Origin: CAVYUC01 sp963771595
GTDB lineage: Bacteria; Bacteroidota; Bacteroidia; Bacteroidales; Prolixibacteraceae
Length of the DNA: 64,000 nucleotides
Direction: 5' to 3'
NCBI GenBank assembly: GCA_963771595.1
Contig: CAVYUC010000020.1
Location: forward strand, 1-64,000
The position numbers were made by a program, and so were the translations under genes. Below, piece by piece: positions 26,817 to 34,994 of the stretch; position 1 is the first letter of the stretch; each line of letters starts with the position of its first letter. The notes beneath the pieces are model-generated. The model did not search any database and was not told where the DNA came from. It saw only the letters and a program-made list of their open reading frames with translations.

Positions 26817-27815
26817 ATGAAAATTTCCGCATTTTTATTTTTCCTGCTTCTCGCCTTCCCCTGCTGTTTTCGCGCAGCAAATAAAACCCGGAAGCAAAAT
26901 CATCGTCAACTGACGAACAAATCCACCAGGTTATCCAAAAGGATGCAAAGATTGAAATTATTGCTGAGGGGCACGAATGGACGGAAGGCCCGTTGTGGCT
27001 GGCGGCTCAGCAAAAGCTGATTTACTCGGATATCCCAAAGAATTCAATATATGAATGGTCGGAAACGGGCGGCAAAAAGTTGTACCTTAAACCATCGGGT
27101 TATACCGGAGAAACCAAACGCGGTGGCGAAACCGGCTCCAATGGTTTAGCTACTTGACAGTGACGGGAACCTCATCCTCTGCCAGCACGGCGACCGGCGG
27201 ATTGCACGAATGGATGCCCCGCTTTCAAATCCAAAGGCAAAATTCACTTCACTTTCTGATGACTACAACGGTAAAAAGCTCAACAGTCCCAATGATGCAG
27301 CAGTCAACAAAAACGGCGAAATTTATTTTACCGACCCGCCATACGGATTGGAGTTCAACATGGATGACCCGGCTAAAGAGCTTGATTTTCAAGGTGTGTA
27401 CAAAATCGATAAAAACGGGAAAACAGTGTTACTCACCAAAGAGTTGTCGCGGCCAAACGGAATTGCTTTTTCACCGGATTATAAAAAGCTGTATGTGGCC
27501 AATTCGGATCCACAAAAAGCCATTTGGATGGAATACGAAGTTGCAGGTGATGGCCTGCTTAAAAATGGAAAGGTATTTTTTGATGCGACAGATAAAACTG
27601 CAGATTTGAAAGGTTTGCCCGACGGAATGAAAGTCCACAAAAACGGCTGGTTATTTGCCACAGGCCCCGGTGGTGTGTTGGTTTTCAATTCTCAGGGGAA
27701 ACACCTCGGCACCATTTTCACCGGCGAAGCCACCGCCAACTGCACCTTTAATGACGATTATTCGGTATTGTACATCACTGCCGATGATTATTTGCTGCGG
27801 GTGAAGTTGAAGTAA
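26817..27815 (+). pseudogene. SMP-30/gluconolactonase-family protein, frameshifted twice
   Basis: The first frame gives a signal peptide (MKISAFLFFLLLAFPCCFRA). Homology then continues in a second frame from about 26880 to 27154 (KIEIIAEGHEWTEGPLW, IYSDIPKNSIYEW, TGSNGLAT) and ends at TGA 27155-27157. It resumes in the first frame as LDSDGNLILCQHGDRRIARMDA and NSPNDAAVNKNGEIYFTDPPYGL to the stop at 27815. Joined, this is a full-length six-bladed SMP-30/LRE propeller of about 330 residues, a family of lactonases of sugar acids. The two shifts cancel, so either sequencing errors or a recently damaged gene is possible. Confidence 0.75.
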
Positions 27816-27846
27816 ATTTGCCGCATTTCAAATCCAATATTCTTAA

Positions 27847-29150
27847 AAGCGACGGCAAAGGATAAAGGCACTGCAATTAATAAAGAACATTATCTGCCGT
27901 TGTAAAAGCGAAAGCAAAGGATAGTTGCACTGCAATCAATAAAGAACACTATCCTTTGCCGTTGTGCTTTAGCCAACGGGTAATAATTCGACAGGATGGA
28001 AGGGACTTTAGCCCTTATCTTCTCAATGTTATATGGGCTAAAGCCCGGGAAATCTTCGGCATCTTTATCCGTCGCTTGAAAGCGACGGCAAAGGATAGAG
28101 GCTCTGCAATTAGTAAAGAACATTATCCTTTGCCGTTGTAAAAGCGACCCAAAGGATAGAGGCACTGCAATAAATAAAGAACACTATCCTTTGCCGTTGT
28201 GCTTTAGCCAACGGTTAATTAAACAGCAGGATGGAAGGGGCTTTAGCCCTTATCTTCCCAAACGAAATTTGGGCTAAAGCCCGGGAAATCTTCGGCATCT
28301 TTATCCGTCGCTTAAAAGCGACGGCAAAGGATAGTTGTACTGCAATTGTTAAAGAACACTATCCATTGCCATTGTAAAAGCGACCCAAAGGATAGAGGCA
28401 CTGCAATTAGTAAAGAACCTTATCCTTTGCCGTTGTGCTTTAGCCAACGGTTATAATACAGCAGGGTGGAATGGGCTTTAGCCCTTATCTTCTCAAAAGG
28501 AATTTGGGCTAAAGCCCGGGAAAACTTCGGCATCTCTATCCGTCGCTTGAAAGCGACGGCAAAGGATAGTTGAACTGCAATTGTTAAAGAACACAATCCA
28601 TTGCCATTGTATAAGCGACGGCAAAGGATAGAGGCTCTGCAATTAATAAAGAACATTATCTGCCGTTGTAAAAGCGAAAGCAAAGGATAGTTGCACTGCA
28701 ATCAATAAAGAACACTATCCTTTGCCGTTGTGCTTTAGCCAACGGGTAATAATTCGACAGGATGGAAGGGACTTTAGCCCTTATCTTCTCAATGTTATAT
28801 GGGCTAAAGCCCGGGAAATCTTCGGCATCTTTATCCGTCGCTTAAAAGCGACGGCAAAGGATAGAGGCTCTGCAATTAATAAAGAACATTATCTGCCGTT
28901 GTAAAAGCGAAAGCAAAGGATAGAGGCTCTGCAATTAGTAAAGAACACTATCCTTTGCCGTTGTGCTTTAGCCAACGGTTAATTATATAGCAGGATGGAA
29001 GGGGCTTTAGCCCTTATCTTCTCAATGGAATATGGGCTAAAGCCCGGGAAATCTTCGGCATCTTTATCCGTCGCTTAAAAGCGACGGCAAAGGATAGAGG
29101 CACTGCAATTAATAAAGAACATTATCCTTTGCCGTTGTGCTTTAGCCAAC
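27847..29150. repeat. Modular palindromic repeat array: twelve A modules and five B modules
   Basis: Module A (~60 bp) is an inverted repeat with acggcaaaggata and tatcctttgccgt arms around a conserved ~26-nt loop (ctgcaattaataaagaac). Copies begin near 27847, 27907, 28083, 28146, 28317, 28381, 28552, 28616, 28676, 28848, 28909 and 29090. Module B (~120 bp) carries gctttagccaacgg, a stem of gggctttagccc and gggctaaagccc, and a ccgtcgctt/aagcgacgg stem. Copies lie near 27967, 28201, 28437, 28732 and 28963. The order is AAB AAB AAB AAAB AAB A. A block of about 250 bp around 27862-28118 recurs nearly unchanged 766 bp later. ORFs in the array are repeat artefacts. It fills the space between two convergent genes. 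Confidence 0.9.
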
Positions 29151-29168
29151 GATAATAATTAATGAACT

Positions 29169-30728
29169 TCATTCCGTTTTCCACGTGTTCTCCGGTTTCC
29201 TTGAAGAATAAACTATTAGATCACTTGCATTGATCTGAAAACCGGGTTGCGGATTCAGCAGTTTTATTTTTACGGAATGATTTCCTTCGGGTAACTGGTA
29301 CTTCCACGTAATTTCGTGACGGCGTTTGCTAAAATCCGACGGCATTTTAATCACTACCGGGGAAGCATTATCCACGGTTACTTCTATTTCAAGTACAGCA
29401 TTGTTGCTCCCTTCGCCTGTTTTTTGTACGCCACCTGTAAGCACAAACCCATTTCCTTCGAAAACAACCTGCATCTCGCGTTTGTCACTGTTGAGTCTAT
29501 CTCCCACCCTGCTGCGCGAAACCGGGTAATGTCCCTTGAAGCCCACTTCCAGCGGAACCGCTTTAATCTCCTGAGCCGGTAACTTAATATCATTTCCGAC
29601 GATTTCCGCTCCATTTTCTTCCAGTGTTTGCAATGCATGTTTGTTTCCAATCCGGTACACATCATTCAGCGACATGGTGGTGTACCTGAAATCCATATCT
29701 TCCACCGGGTAAACTCCCTTTTTCCAGAACTCCGGAATATTGGAATAGCCCATCATTGCCCCCAGAATTCCACCGGCGCTTGCCGGATTACAATCCGAAT
29801 CCTGTCCGCAACGGGTGGCAATCTCCAGTGTTTTTGAATAGTCGCCATCTCCATAAAGCAACCCGATTACAATGTATGCTGCATTTATTTTTGCATCGAT
29901 GTTAAAGGCATTGAAAACACCATCAGGACAGCCAATATCTGCCGACCATTTCTTTTCCACTTCATACCAGGTGCGTTTCCAGTCATTGGGGAACTGTTTG
30001 TGCCAGTTAATAACGTCGTTAATGCACATGTAGAACTCTGATTCCTCCGGAATAGCTTTCAATGCTTCTGTAACGACATAATCCACATCACCGGAAACAA
30101 AAGCCAGCGAATACATCGCCGCCACATAAACGCCACCGTACCAGCCATCGCCATAATTCATGATATGGCCTATCCTGTCGGAGATTTCAGTTGCTGTGTT
30201 TACCATTCCCGGTGCCATCAGCCCGGCAAAGTCAGCTTCAATCTGAAAATCGATATCTTCAGAATGCGGGTTGTTCATCCAGTAGCCTGACTGCGGCGGC
30301 ATGATGCCGTTCAGAATGTTGTATCGCGCTGCCTGGTTGGCATGCCACAACATGTAATCTGCATTGGCAAACGCCAGAGCATGTGATTTTGCAGGTGCAT
30401 TCAGGCCTTCTTTCTCGAAAACATCTACAAATGTCAGGTCCATATACACGTCGTCATATAAACCCGGTGCATTTTGGTAATACCACAGGCAACTGTTTTC
30501 GTTCCATTCGATAGGTTGATAATCGTTAATCATTGTGCCCTTGTACTGAAACTCTGTAGGGCCGCCAAACGTGCAGCCAATCACCTGCCCGGCCCAGCCG
30601 CCCTTTATTTTATCCTGAAGTTCGGTTTTGGTAAGGGTGGTTTTCAATTTCGGTTTTGCCGCTGCCCAGCCTGAAATTGTCCACATGAATAAAGCAGCAA
30701 TAAGAAAGGTTAAGGTTTTCATTTGCAT
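29169..30728 (-). CDS. Exported ADP-ribosylglycohydrolase-fold protein
   Basis: A 519-residue protein with a signal peptide (MKTLTFLIAALFMWTISGWAAA, from the second Met). The N-terminal ~370 residues have the ADP-ribosylglycohydrolase (DraG-like) fold pattern: GGWAGQVIGCTFGGPTE (43-59), an acidic motif YDDVYMD (91-97) and GQDSDCNPASAGGILGAMMG (308-327), which corresponds to the metal-binding GxDxDT-type motif. The C-terminal ~150 residues look like a beta-rich carbohydrate-binding-type domain (VVFEGNGFVL, LEIEVTVDNASPVVI). The family removes ADP-ribose or acts on related glycosides. Export with an added beta domain suggests a glycoside-type substrate instead of cytoplasmic proteins (inference). 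Its 3' end abuts the repeat array. Confidence 0.82.
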   Translation of the reverse strand: MQMKTLTFLIAALFMWTISGWAAAKPKLKTTLTKTELQDKIKGGWAGQVIGCTFGGPTEFQYKGTMINDYQPIEWNENSCLWYYQNAPGLYDDVYMDLTFVDVFEKEGLNAPAKSHALAFANADYMLWHANQAARYNILNGIMPPQSGYWMNNPHSEDIDFQIEADFAGLMAPGMVNTATEISDRIGHIMNYGDGWYGGVYVAAMYSLAFVSGDVDYVVTEALKAIPEESEFYMCINDVINWHKQFPNDWKRTWYEVEKKWSADIGCPDGVFNAFNIDAKINAAYIVIGLLYGDGDYSKTLEIATRCGQDSDCNPASAGGILGAMMGYSNIPEFWKKGVYPVEDMDFRYTTMSLNDVYRIGNKHALQTLEENGAEIVGNDIKLPAQEIKAVPLEVGFKGHYPVSRSRVGDRLNSDKREMQVVFEGNGFVLTGGVQKTGEGSNNAVLEIEVTVDNASPVVIKMPSDFSKRRHEITWKYQLPEGNHSVKIKLLNPQPGFQINASDLIVYSSRKPENTWKTE

Positions 30729-31032
30729 TTTTTTTGAATTCTGAATAGAATTCGATTCATATTTTAAAAATTAATTCATTTATATTTTTCCGATAAATAA
30801 TCGCGATATCCCTTCTTATAGTTAAATTCAGTAGGTAAATCAATTACTCCGCTCAAGCTCATAACCCGTGGATTAAGCAGGTTTTTCTTTTTTTCTTTTT
30901 TCAATTCCATTTTTTACTGTTCATTTAACCATCCTTTTTGTTACGTCAAAAACTGTAGGTTCTGCGATTTCAACTGCCTTCTGAGACTGCCAATTGACTG
31001 TGATTATCACTGTGACTGATCACTGCGACTGC
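30729..31032. other. Intergenic region with a possible small ORF
   Basis: Contains the 44-residue minus-strand ORF at 30776-30910. At 30970-31030 a low-complexity gact/cact-rich stretch precedes the mazG stop. No exact promoter match was seen. Confidence 0.5.
30776..30910 (-). CDS. Possible 44-residue protein, not recognised
   Basis: An uninterrupted ATG-initiated reading frame too short for usual gene callers. It has a basic N-terminus (MELKKEKKKN) and then LSGVIDLPTEFNYKKGYRDYLSEKYK, whose composition looks like a genuine folded tail and recalls the C-terminal ends of small antitoxins. No good ribosome-binding site is visible. It lies 48 bp upstream of the ADP-ribosylglycohydrolase-like gene on the same strand, so it could be a leader gene or a decayed antitoxin. 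Moderate to low confidence. Confidence 0.35.
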   Translation of the reverse strand: MELKKEKKKNLLNPRVMSLSGVIDLPTEFNYKKGYRDYLSEKYK

Positions 31033-31809
31033 TCATTCTCCCCTCTTCGCCTCCTCCCAGTATTCATCCATTTCCGTCAGGCTCATGTCATGAAGGTTTT
31101 TGCCTTTCATCAGCGTCTGGCTTTCAAGGTAATTGAACCGTTTCATGAATTTCAGGTTAGTGCGTTCCAATGCTGCTTCCGGATCTACGCCGTACAGCCG
31201 GGCAGCATTTACCATGGCAAAAAACAGGTCGCCAAATTCGGCTTCAATTTTATCTTTATCCACCTTTTCAATTTCATCGCTCAATTCGTTTACTTCCTCC
31301 TTTACCTTGTCCCACACCTGCTCTTTACATTCCCAATCGAACCCGACACCGCTTGCTTTTTCCTGAATCCGGTTGGCTTTAACCAGCGCCGGCATTGCCG
31401 CAGGCACACCTTCCAAAACCCGTTTGTTTCCACCCTTCTCCTTCAGCTTCAGGGCCTCCCAGTTTTGTTCTACCTGCCGGGCTGAGCCTTCCACATCTAC
31501 GTCGCCAAATACATGCGGATGACGGTATATCAACTTTTTATTGATACCTTCCAGTACATCACCCATATCGAATTCGCCTTTCTCAGACCCGATTTTCGCA
31601 TAAAAAACAATATGCAGCATTAAGTCGCCCAGTTCCTTTTTTATTTCCTGTAAATTATTCCTGAGAATTGCATCCCCCAGCTCATAGGTCTCTTCAATGG
31701 TGAGTTTCCGCAGCGATTCCAGCGTTTGCTCCCTGTCCCACGGACATTTCTCACGAAGCTCATCCATAATTTCCAGCAATTCCTTAAAGGCTTCTAATTT
31801 TTCTTTCAT
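31033..31809 (-). CDS. mazG: Nucleoside triphosphate pyrophosphohydrolase MazG
   Basis: A 258-residue all-alpha NTP pyrophosphohydrolase that hydrolyses NTPs to NMP and pyrophosphate and guards against aberrant nucleotides. Tandem MazG domains are visible. The first has CPWDREQTLESL, the EETYELGDAI metal-binding helix and ELGDLMLHIVFYAKIG; the second has WDKVKEEVNELSDEI and EFGDLFFAMVNAARL. Length matches the two-domain bacterial form. It is transcribed away from the vapBC-phoH cluster. The name comes from its E. coli link to mazEF, but here the mazEF pair is some 5 kb away. Confidence 0.93.
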   Translation of the reverse strand: MKEKLEAFKELLEIMDELREKCPWDREQTLESLRKLTIEETYELGDAILRNNLQEIKKELGDLMLHIVFYAKIGSEKGEFDMGDVLEGINKKLIYRHPHVFGDVDVEGSARQVEQNWEALKLKEKGGNKRVLEGVPAAMPALVKANRIQEKASGVGFDWECKEQVWDKVKEEVNELSDEIEKVDKDKIEAEFGDLFFAMVNAARLYGVDPEAALERTNLKFMKRFNYLESQTLMKGKNLHDMSLTEMDEYWEEAKRGE

Positions 31810-31910
31810 TTACTTACATTCTTTCAACTGACAATCAAATAAATCTGATTTTTTAAATCCATGTTTAACATACCAGTAGTTAACTTAAAACGTTTTTTTC
31901 TACCTTTGAT

Positions 31911-31918
31911 TTAATTTA
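31911..31918 (+). promoter_or_regulatory. Probable -7 element for the vapBC-phoH cluster
   Basis: TACCTTTG fits TAnnTTTG exactly and lies 34 bp before the antitoxin start at 31953. No exact TTTG was found at -33. Confidence 0.45.
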
Positions 31919-31952
31919 CGAAGATATAGAATATCAATATAAATATGTCATT

Positions 31953-32159
31953 ATGCAAACAGTAACTATAGATATATTAAATGAAAAGGCACTTGTTCTT
32001 CTTAAAAATCTTGAAGGATTGAAGTTAATTCGAATGCGGAAAGAACCCGATACACAAAGCAATATTAACTGGCAATCAAAATATAAAGGCGCCATGCAAA
32101 AACAACCGCTTGATGAAATTGATGCACAATTTAACGAGCTACGGGATTCATGGGAATAA
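31953..32159 (+). CDS. VapB-like antitoxin candidate
   Basis: A 68-residue protein with an N-terminal strand-helix (MQTVTIDILNEKALVLLKNLEGLKLIR) followed by a charged C-terminal tail (DEIDAQFNELRDSWE). Small Bacteroidota proteins that start with TVTIDI-like strands and sit before PIN toxins are usually their antitoxins. The stop overlaps the PIN toxin start by 10 bp, which supports a coupled TA pair. Assignment rests mainly on position, size and tail composition. Confidence 0.7.
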   Translation: MQTVTIDILNEKALVLLKNLEGLKLIRMRKEPDTQSNINWQSKYKGAMQKQPLDEIDAQFNELRDSWE

Positions 32160-32542
32160 AATATCTGTGGGATACAAATATTGTAATATATTATCTGCAA
32201 CAACAGTTTTCTCCGGAAGCAGAAAAACTAGTAGACAAATTTATTTCAGAATCAGATGTTGCAATTTCTTCTATTACTGAAATAGAGTTACTTTGCTGGA
32301 AAACAGAATCAGAAAAAGATAAAAATATATTACAGGAATTTATACTTGATAGCTTTATTTTTGAGTTGGATCAAGCGATAAAAATAAAAACAGCAGAAAT
32401 TCGAAAAATTTACAACGTTAAATTACCTGATGCAATCATAGCAGCAACTGCAATAGTATATAACTTAGAATTAATTTCAAGAAATGAAAAAGACTTTAAA
32501 AAAATAGAAAAATTAAAAGTCATTAACCCTTTTAATCAATAA
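32150..32542 (+). CDS. vapC: VapC-type PIN-domain ribonuclease toxin
   Basis: A 130-residue PIN-domain protein. The acidic residues that bind metal are in place: D8 (LWDTN), E44 (ITEIELL) and D94 (KLPDAIIAATA), with a fourth polar site near N112-D115 (SRNEKDF). VapC toxins are Mg-dependent RNases that commonly cut tRNA or rRNA. The gene overlaps its putative antitoxin by 10 bp and ends 20 bp before phoH, so phoH may be cotranscribed from the TA promoter. Confidence 0.9.
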   Translation: MGIKYLWDTNIVIYYLQQQFSPEAEKLVDKFISESDVAISSITEIELLCWKTESEKDKNILQEFILDSFIFELDQAIKIKTAEIRKIYNVKLPDAIIAATAIVYNLELISRNEKDFKKIEKLKVINPFNQ

Positions 32543-32562
32543 TTTAAAATAAAAACAACAAT

Positions 32563-33549
32563 TTGGAGCGACAAATATATCTGGAAGGAATTGACCCATT
32601 GGAATTTTTTGGGATAAACAATTCAAAGATTAATCTGATAAAAAACTTATTCCCCAAAATAAGTATAACGGCCCGGGGTAACTCACTGTACATTCAGGGT
32701 GAAGAAAGCGAAATACAATCGTTTGAAAAAAAGTTTGCACTCATTCTCGACCATTACATGCAATTTAATATCCTCACAGAAGATACAATTTTGCAGATCA
32801 TGGCGAACGGCATTTCGGCCATGGAAGAAAACGGAACTGTAGAAAAAGATTTTATCGTTTTCGGCAATAACGGCAAACCGGTGCGTGCCCGAACTCCTAA
32901 CCAACGGGTTTTGGTGGATGAAAGCAACAATAACGATTTAATTTTTGCAATAGGCCCGGCAGGAACCGGTAAAACATATACAGCAATCGCACTTGCTGTA
33001 CGTGCATTAAAGAACCGGCAGATCCAGCGGATAATTTTAAGCCGGCCGGCAGTGGAAGCCGGAGAAAATCTTGGATTCCTTCCTGGCGATTTAAAGGAAA
33101 AAATCGACCCCTACCTGCAACCGTTATATGATGCGCTGCAGGATATGATTCCGGCCAAACGGCTTGAAGATTTTCTAAAAGACGGTACAATTCAGATTGC
33201 CCCACTTGCATTTATGCGTGGCCGGACACTGAGCAATGCTTTTGTAATCCTGGATGAAGCGCAAAACACAACCATTAACCAGTTGAAAATGTTTCTTACC
33301 CGAATGGGATTAAACACAAAATTTGTCGTTACCGGCGATGTTACACAAATCGATTTGCCGCGGCGAAGCAACTCGGGGTTATTGTTTGCCTTGAAAATTC
33401 TGAATAACATCGAATCAATATCAGTGGTAAAGTTCAACACAAACGATATTGTACGACACCGTTTGGTTCGCGAAATTGTGGATGCATACAGCCGGCATGC
33501 CGAAGAAAAAGAAAACGATAGAAAGCCCCCTAAATCCGCCGAAGGGTGA
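32563..33549 (+). CDS. phoH: PhoH-family ATPase
   Basis: A 328-residue protein that starts with TTG, 20 bp after vapC. The N-terminal ~100 residues form a KH-like/leader region typical of PhoH1. The P-loop domain has Walker A GPAGTGKT (131-138), SRPAVEAGENLGFLPGD (160-176) and Walker B VILDEAQN (228-235), followed by TGDVTQIDLPRR. The family belongs to the RNA-helicase-like P-loop NTPases, probably linked to RNA handling, and is often phosphate-regulated. Neighbours are a PIN toxin upstream and purC downstream; ybeY, a frequent partner, is absent. Confidence 0.93.
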   Translation: MERQIYLEGIDPLEFFGINNSKINLIKNLFPKISITARGNSLYIQGEESEIQSFEKKFALILDHYMQFNILTEDTILQIMANGISAMEENGTVEKDFIVFGNNGKPVRARTPNQRVLVDESNNNDLIFAIGPAGTGKTYTAIALAVRALKNRQIQRIILSRPAVEAGENLGFLPGDLKEKIDPYLQPLYDALQDMIPAKRLEDFLKDGTIQIAPLAFMRGRTLSNAFVILDEAQNTTINQLKMFLTRMGLNTKFVVTGDVTQIDLPRRSNSGLLFALKILNNIESISVVKFNTNDIVRHRLVREIVDAYSRHAEEKENDRKPPKSAEG

Positions 33550-33587
33550 CTTTCAGAAGAAAACCATATAATAAGGTGAGTACCAAA

Positions 33588-33809
33588 ATGCAACATGATT
33601 TAAAAAATGATTTTGCCCCTGGCATTGTTGATTGGGATAAACAAATTGTTCCTTATGTAGAAGAAAAGAATAATCCTGCCCTTCGAAATTTTATAAAAGT
33701 TCTTAAAAACAAAAATGCTCCTCAAATTGTAACTCTTTCAAATTGGATTTCATACCTGAAACAAAACACGTATCATTTAAATGTCGAAGTATTAATAAAT
33801 ATGCAATAA
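33588..33809 (+). CDS. Small protein of unknown function between phoH and purC
   Basis: A 73-residue reading frame (start at 33588 preferred; the longer frame from 33546 overlaps phoH). Soluble, with no signal or membrane segment. Sequence such as NDFAPGIVDWDKQIVPYVEEKNNPALRNFIKVL looks like a real helical protein. It lies 38 bp after phoH and 14 bp before purC on the same strand. Family not recognised. Confidence 0.5.
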   Translation: MQHDLKNDFAPGIVDWDKQIVPYVEEKNNPALRNFIKVLKNKNAPQIVTLSNWISYLKQNTYHLNVEVLINMQ

Positions 33810-33823
33810 TAAAAAATACGAAC

Positions 33824-34774
33824 ATGAGCAACGCTTTAACTAAAACAGACTTCAATTTTCCCGGACAAAAAAATGTGTACCATGGAAAAGTGCGTGATGT
33901 GTACAACATTAATGACGATTTTCTGGTGATGGTGGTATCCGACCGTATTTCGGCGTTTGATGTAGTGCTGCCTAAAGGAATTCCATACAAAGGACAGGTT
34001 TTGAATCAGATTGCTGCGAAATTTCTGGATGCCACTGCCGATATCGTTCCCAACTGGAAAATTGCTTCGCCCGATCCGAATGTAACTGTCGGTCATATGT
34101 GTGAACCATATAAAGTGGAAATGGTTATCCGTGGCTATCTCACCGGCCATGCCTGGCGCGAGTACCGTGATGGTAAACGTTCGCTTTGTGGGGTGCCATT
34201 GCCCGAGGGAATGATTGAGAACCAAAAATTTACGGAGCCCATTTTAACACCTACCACAAAAGCCGATGAAGGCCACGATGAAGATATTTCGCGTGATGAT
34301 ATCATTGCGCAAGGGTTGGTTGATAAAAAAGAATATGAAATGCTGGAAGATTACACCCGGAAACTGTTTCAGCGCGGAACGGAAATGGCAGCCGAAAAAG
34401 GATTGATTCTTGTCGATACAAAATATGAATTCGGGAAAAAAGATGGTAAAATTTACCTCATCGATGAAATTCACACACCCGATTCGTCCCGGTATTTTTA
34501 TGCTGAAGGTTACGAAGAACGACAAGCTGCAGGCGAAAAACAAAAACAGCTTTCCAAGGAATTTGTGCGTCAATGGCTCATCGAAAACGGTTTCCAGGGA
34601 AAAGAAGGCCAGCAAGTTCCTGAAATGTCTGACGAATTTGTGAATTCGGTTTCCGACCGTTATATTGAGCTGTTTGAGAATATAACAGGCGATTCGTTTC
34701 AAAAATCGGATACTGAAAAAATCGCCAAAAGAATTGAAGCAGCAGTGGAAAAATTCCTAAAGAAAAAAATCTAA
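33824..34774 (+). CDS. purC: Phosphoribosylaminoimidazole-succinocarboxamide synthase
   Basis: A 316-residue enzyme that joins aspartate to CAIR with ATP to give SAICAR in purine synthesis. The start at 33824 (MSNALTKTDFNFPGQKN) is chosen over an in-frame ATG at 33743, which would overlap the preceding small gene. Signatures include GKVRDVYN with VVSDRISAFDVVLP, GYLTGHAWREY and IYLIDEIHTPDSSRYFY. The length suits the longer bacterial/eukaryotic-like form common in Bacteroidota. It is last in a same-strand run from the TA pair through phoH and is followed by a terminator. Confidence 0.95.
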   Translation: MSNALTKTDFNFPGQKNVYHGKVRDVYNINDDFLVMVVSDRISAFDVVLPKGIPYKGQVLNQIAAKFLDATADIVPNWKIASPDPNVTVGHMCEPYKVEMVIRGYLTGHAWREYRDGKRSLCGVPLPEGMIENQKFTEPILTPTTKADEGHDEDISRDDIIAQGLVDKKEYEMLEDYTRKLFQRGTEMAAEKGLILVDTKYEFGKKDGKIYLIDEIHTPDSSRYFYAEGYEERQAAGEKQKQLSKEFVRQWLIENGFQGKEGQQVPEMSDEFVNSVSDRYIELFENITGDSFQKSDTEKIAKRIEAAVEKFLKKKI

Positions 34775-34866
34775 ACACACGTTTAGCGAAAAATGAGGAG
34801 AAGCCTGCCTTGACAGAGATTTCCTGTATACGAGTCTCAGATTTGAAATTACACCAAACCTGACAT

Positions 34867-34900
34867 AAAACTGCTTATTCATATGATAAGCAGTTTTTTT
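34867..34900 (+). terminator. Rho-independent terminator after purC
   Basis: A ctgcttat/ataagcag stem with a short loop and a T7 tail, about 95 bp after the purC stop codon. Confidence 0.8.
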
Positions 34901-34994
34901 ATTTCAAAAAAATTAAAAAAGGGCATTCAGGTATTAAATTATTTACTTAATTTGAGCAGAATTTTTCAAGTTATCATTAACTAATACAAACAAC

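Noticed and set aside
27890..28904. Short ORFs of 60-93 codons in the repeat array
   Set aside because: Their translations repeat with the array modules and differ only by repeat mutations, so they are artefacts.
27847..29150. CRISPR array
   Set aside because: The repeated units are palindromic modules of 60 and 120 bp arranged head to tail; there are no unique spacers and no cas genes.
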